Assembly: GCA_051646185.1 (NCBI GenBank)
Contig: JBOFCS010000106.1
Coordinates: forward strand, 1-24,761
From: JBOFCS01 sp051646185
Lineage (GTDB): Bacteria; Actinomycetota; Actinomycetes; Mycobacteriales; Mycobacteriaceae
Length of the DNA: 24,761 nt
Reading direction: 5' to 3'
Shown: positions 22,831 through 24,761 of the stretch, one piece after another
Layout: every line of letters begins with the position of its first letter
Numbering within the stretch: position 1 is the first letter of the stretch
Notes under the pieces: generated by a model
What the model saw: only the letters and a program-made list of their open reading frames with translations
Database searches by the model: none
Told to the model about the DNA's origin: nothing
Translations under genes and position numbers: made by a program

Positions 22831-23322
22831 CTATCGATAAGTAACACGGTAAATACTTGTCAATGCCGACCATTCACTCATATCTGTGATGACACCGTAT
22901 TCGATCTCAACAGTTCCTGTTTTTGCGTTGTTACAGAAGTAATCTAGGGTGGATTGCGCCACAGCAATTTTTCCTTCTATCTCTAAAGATTCACCCCTTG
23001 CCTTGGGGCTTTCCATACTAATTAACTCCGAAGAAGTATACCCATACTTACATCCTTCACGAGGTTCAGCGAGATGGAATAATCGCTGCGATGCCTCCCG
23101 GTTCGTAGCCGTGGGTGAAGTACGGCCCTCAAGATTAACCTCACTTTCATTAAGGTATTCAACCAATTTTTTTCCGGTAAAATCTAAGTCTGAAATAGAA
23201 GGTTCATGACTGACTCCGGTTACTGGTTCAAGTGACTCTATCCAAAACCAAAGTACCGCTGCGGCTATCACTACAACAAAAGCGGACACTGCACCAGCAA
23301 TAATAATCGATTTTTTTTTCAC
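22831..23322 (-). CDS. Membrane-anchored protein of unknown function, probably truncated by a stop codon
   Basis: 163 aa from the GTG at 23322, with AGAAAGG upstream. One N-terminal membrane segment (about 6-29) follows a basic KKK start, so the rest (about 30-163) is outside the membrane. Two Cys (in EGCKYGYT and DYFCNN) may form a disulfide. The protein ends SIYRVTYR at a TAG, in the middle of what looks like a strand-rich domain. Coding-like sequence continues for about 65 codons in this and then another frame. I therefore suspect a pseudogene carrying one nonsense change and one frameshift. It follows the amidase-like gene by 27 nt. No family can be named with confidence. Confidence 0.6.
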   Translation of the reverse strand: MKKKSIIIAGAVSAFVVVIAAAVLWFWIESLEPVTGVSHEPSISDLDFTGKKLVEYLNESEVNLEGRTSPTATNREASQRLFHLAEPREGCKYGYTSSELISMESPKARGESLEIEGKIAVAQSTLDYFCNNAKTGTVEIEYGVITDMSEWSALTSIYRVTYR

Positions 23323-23349
23323 TTCTCAAACCTTTCTTACGATTGCGTA

Positions 23350-24540
23350 TTAGTACGAAACGCGAACAAACTCAGCCTGCGCCGGTCCCCCCACATAATT
23401 TCCCATAGGGTCAGGGGTCCAAGGGCCATGCTTCAAGCACCTTTCTGCAACAGAATGCTGATCGACTACATCAACCAAGTTTCCATTGACATCTCGAACT
23501 TGGCCCACATACACCGCGGCGTGGTTGATCGTTCCGTCATGATTTTTGTAATAGATCAAATCCCCTGGCTGGAGACCAGCTTTTGATGGAGCTAGAGGAT
23601 CGTAGGTCAAGGTGTTCACCGTATCTAGCCTCTGTATACCAACAATTGTTCCACGATGGGAGTGCTGCGTCATGAAATTATGGTTCTCGCGCGCCAATGT
23701 CCACGTTGTTGAGTAATCTTTACCCGGACCCCAGTAATCACCCTGATACCAGTCATTGGAATCGCCTCCGCGAATATCATCGATACCTGGTCCAATGTTT
23801 CCCATTCCACCTGCACGAAGAACCTGAGATGCAAAATTGGTACAGTCGCTTCCATCAAAAAAATCATAGGCACCATTAGGATCAACAGCATACCGTTCGG
23901 CGTACTCTACAGCCTTTCTTCTCGCCTCACTTAAATTTGGATTGCTCTCCAAAGCAGTGTTAACAAAGGGACAACGCTTTGCGGAATCGTGGTCCTTCAA
24001 ATAATCGAACGTATCACTGCCAGTACCATTTTTACCATCAGAGTTGAGATAAACCTTATCTTCAGACAGCAGACTACCGTTCGCATCAGTGATGGACACT
24101 TCCTCGGAAGCAAACTGCGTTGGAGGTTGCGGAGTAACTGAAGTGATCGCTGGTGGTTGTCCTGGCACCGGTGGCATGGTGATGCTCAGGGTTCCGGTGT
24201 GGGGGACATCTGCTCCGTATCCGATTCCACCTCCGGCTTGTCCTGGTGTCGGTGTGTCGAAAGTGGGTGGCGCCAGGGTGGTGGGTGTTGTTGAGGGTGC
24301 CTCAAGGCACGGGTTAACAATCTCCGGTGGAACCGGTGACCCCGGTGGTAAGGATGCCACCAACTGTAAATAAATAGCATGGTCGCGGTCCCGCACCGCC
24401 TGACACTCTTCCGCTGGACCAGCAGAAGCAGTATTCACACTCACCAGACCGAGTGAACCGAGAACTACTACTACCGAAGCGCACACCACCACAGTACGTC
24501 TGAACCACCCATCACCAGGCGCTCGTTGTTTTTCTCTCAT
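23350..24540 (-). CDS. Secreted amidase-domain protein (Amidase_6 / cysteine-peptidase-like)
   Basis: 396 aa from the ATG at 24540; another ATG six bases upstream is too close to AAGGA. A twin-Arg-containing basic start (WFRR) precedes a hydrophobic segment and a signal-peptidase site near TASA-G, so it is exported. Residues about 75-145 are Pro/Thr-rich and look like a flexible wall-spanning linker. The C-terminal domain has YDFFDGSDCTNFASQVL with a likely catalytic Cys233, PGDLIYYKNHDGTINHAAVYVG with His340, and VDQHS. This matches the putative amidase (Amidase_6) group, suggesting hydrolysis of a peptide or amide in the cell envelope. It is the gene after the MspA porin, 48 nt downstream. 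Confidence 0.8.
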   Translation of the reverse strand: MREKQRAPGDGWFRRTVVVCASVVVVLGSLGLVSVNTASAGPAEECQAVRDRDHAIYLQLVASLPPGSPVPPEIVNPCLEAPSTTPTTLAPPTFDTPTPGQAGGGIGYGADVPHTGTLSITMPPVPGQPPAITSVTPQPPTQFASEEVSITDANGSLLSEDKVYLNSDGKNGTGSDTFDYLKDHDSAKRCPFVNTALESNPNLSEARRKAVEYAERYAVDPNGAYDFFDGSDCTNFASQVLRAGGMGNIGPGIDDIRGGDSNDWYQGDYWGPGKDYSTTWTLARENHNFMTQHSHRGTIVGIQRLDTVNTLTYDPLAPSKAGLQPGDLIYYKNHDGTINHAAVYVGQVRDVNGNLVDVVDQHSVAERCLKHGPWTPDPMGNYVGGPAQAEFVRVSY

Positions 24541-24588
24541 TATCATTTTCCTTAAAGTATTTGCATTACAACGCTTTTACTGGCCTAG

Positions 24589-24761
24589 TTACAAAGGCAT
24601 GGGGTCGCCGTAGGTGGCGATGGTGGAATCGGTTTGCGAGGTGGAGATGGTCAGTTGGGCATACGAGCGCACCCACACCGGACCAATACACGAATCCACT
24701 TTCAAATGCACATTAGAGAACTCCACATTCGCCGAAGGAGACGATAAACTCTTTTTGCCAA
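24589..24761 (-). CDS. MspA-family porin, C-terminal part (gene runs off the window)
   Basis: 56 codons at the right edge, read from the end of the window to a TAA at 24591-24589. The peptide contains ANVEFSNVHLKVDSCIGPVW, VRSYAQLTISTSQ and ends STIATYGDPMPL. It follows the C-terminus of M. smegmatis MspA (VSNAHGTV..., RPFARLIAST, VTTYGEPW). MspA forms the octameric water-filled channel of the mycolic-acid outer membrane. The start and the rest of the gene lie beyond the window. Together with the exported amidase-like protein it forms a cell-envelope gene group. Confidence 0.75.
   Translation of the reverse strand, partial: GKKSLSSPSANVEFSNVHLKVDSCIGPVWVRSYAQLTISTSQTDSTIATYGDPMPL

Noticed and set aside
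24089..24373. Plus-strand frame opposite the amidase-like linker
   Set aside because: It is Gly/Pro-biased because it mirrors the Pro/Thr-rich linker codons.
1..24761. CRISPR arrays, tRNA or rRNA genes, riboswitches
   Set aside because: No regularly spaced repeats, cloverleaf-like sequences or known aptamer cores were seen by eye.

Overview
The window looks like chromosomal DNA of a mycolic-acid actinobacterium (Mycobacteriales/Corynebacteriales group) with an unusually low G+C content, roughly 40-50% by eye. The evidence is the actinobacterial rpsF-ssb-rpsR-rplI-dnaB block, the C-terminus of an MspA-type outer-membrane porin at the right edge, the NarL-type two-component system, and many GTG starts and near-leaderless promoters. 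I cannot name a genus; most relatives are G+C richer.

Layout. (1) 57-705: a decayed IS3-family element in which pieces of both orfA and orfB can still be read. (2) 706-1044: AT-rich DNA with no gene. (3) 1045-15350: a lipid-catabolism block. It starts with a tight minus-strand operon of SCPx-type thiolase, SRPBCC lipid-binding protein, MaoC hydratase, MFE-2-like short-chain dehydrogenase (SDR) and acyl-CoA dehydrogenase. A TetR regulator, an aldehyde dehydrogenase and two more SDRs follow on the same strand. Next come a plus-strand TetR, a secreted alpha/beta hydrolase, a convergent third TetR, and an undescribed 32-residue ORF in front of a Baeyer-Villiger-type flavin monooxygenase. Four clear inverted repeats sit on the promoters of this block. 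(4) 15385-18928: dnaB and the rplI-rpsR-ssb-rpsF operon, with a run of DnaA-box-like sequences upstream of dnaB and a structured rpsF leader. (5) 19249-22202: response regulator, histidine kinase and a kinase-like membrane protein, with a long hairpin over the first start codon. (6) 22255-24761, minus strand: MspA porin end, secreted amidase-like protein, a broken membrane-anchored protein and a small membrane protein.

How the genes may work together. The minus-strand operon encodes all four steps of a beta-oxidation cycle, using the same families that peroxisomes use for 2-methyl-branched and sterol side-chain acyl-CoAs (MFE-2 dehydrogenase and hydratase, SCPx thiolase). The rest of the block (secreted esterase, SDRs, BVMO, ALDH) could free an ester-linked lipid, oxidise an alcohol to a ketone, insert oxygen and turn the resulting aldehyde into an acid. 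The gene types recall the mycobacterial mymA operon and the ethR-ethA pair. No acyl-CoA ligase or P450 is present, so activation must be encoded elsewhere. The substrate is not determined by the sequence.
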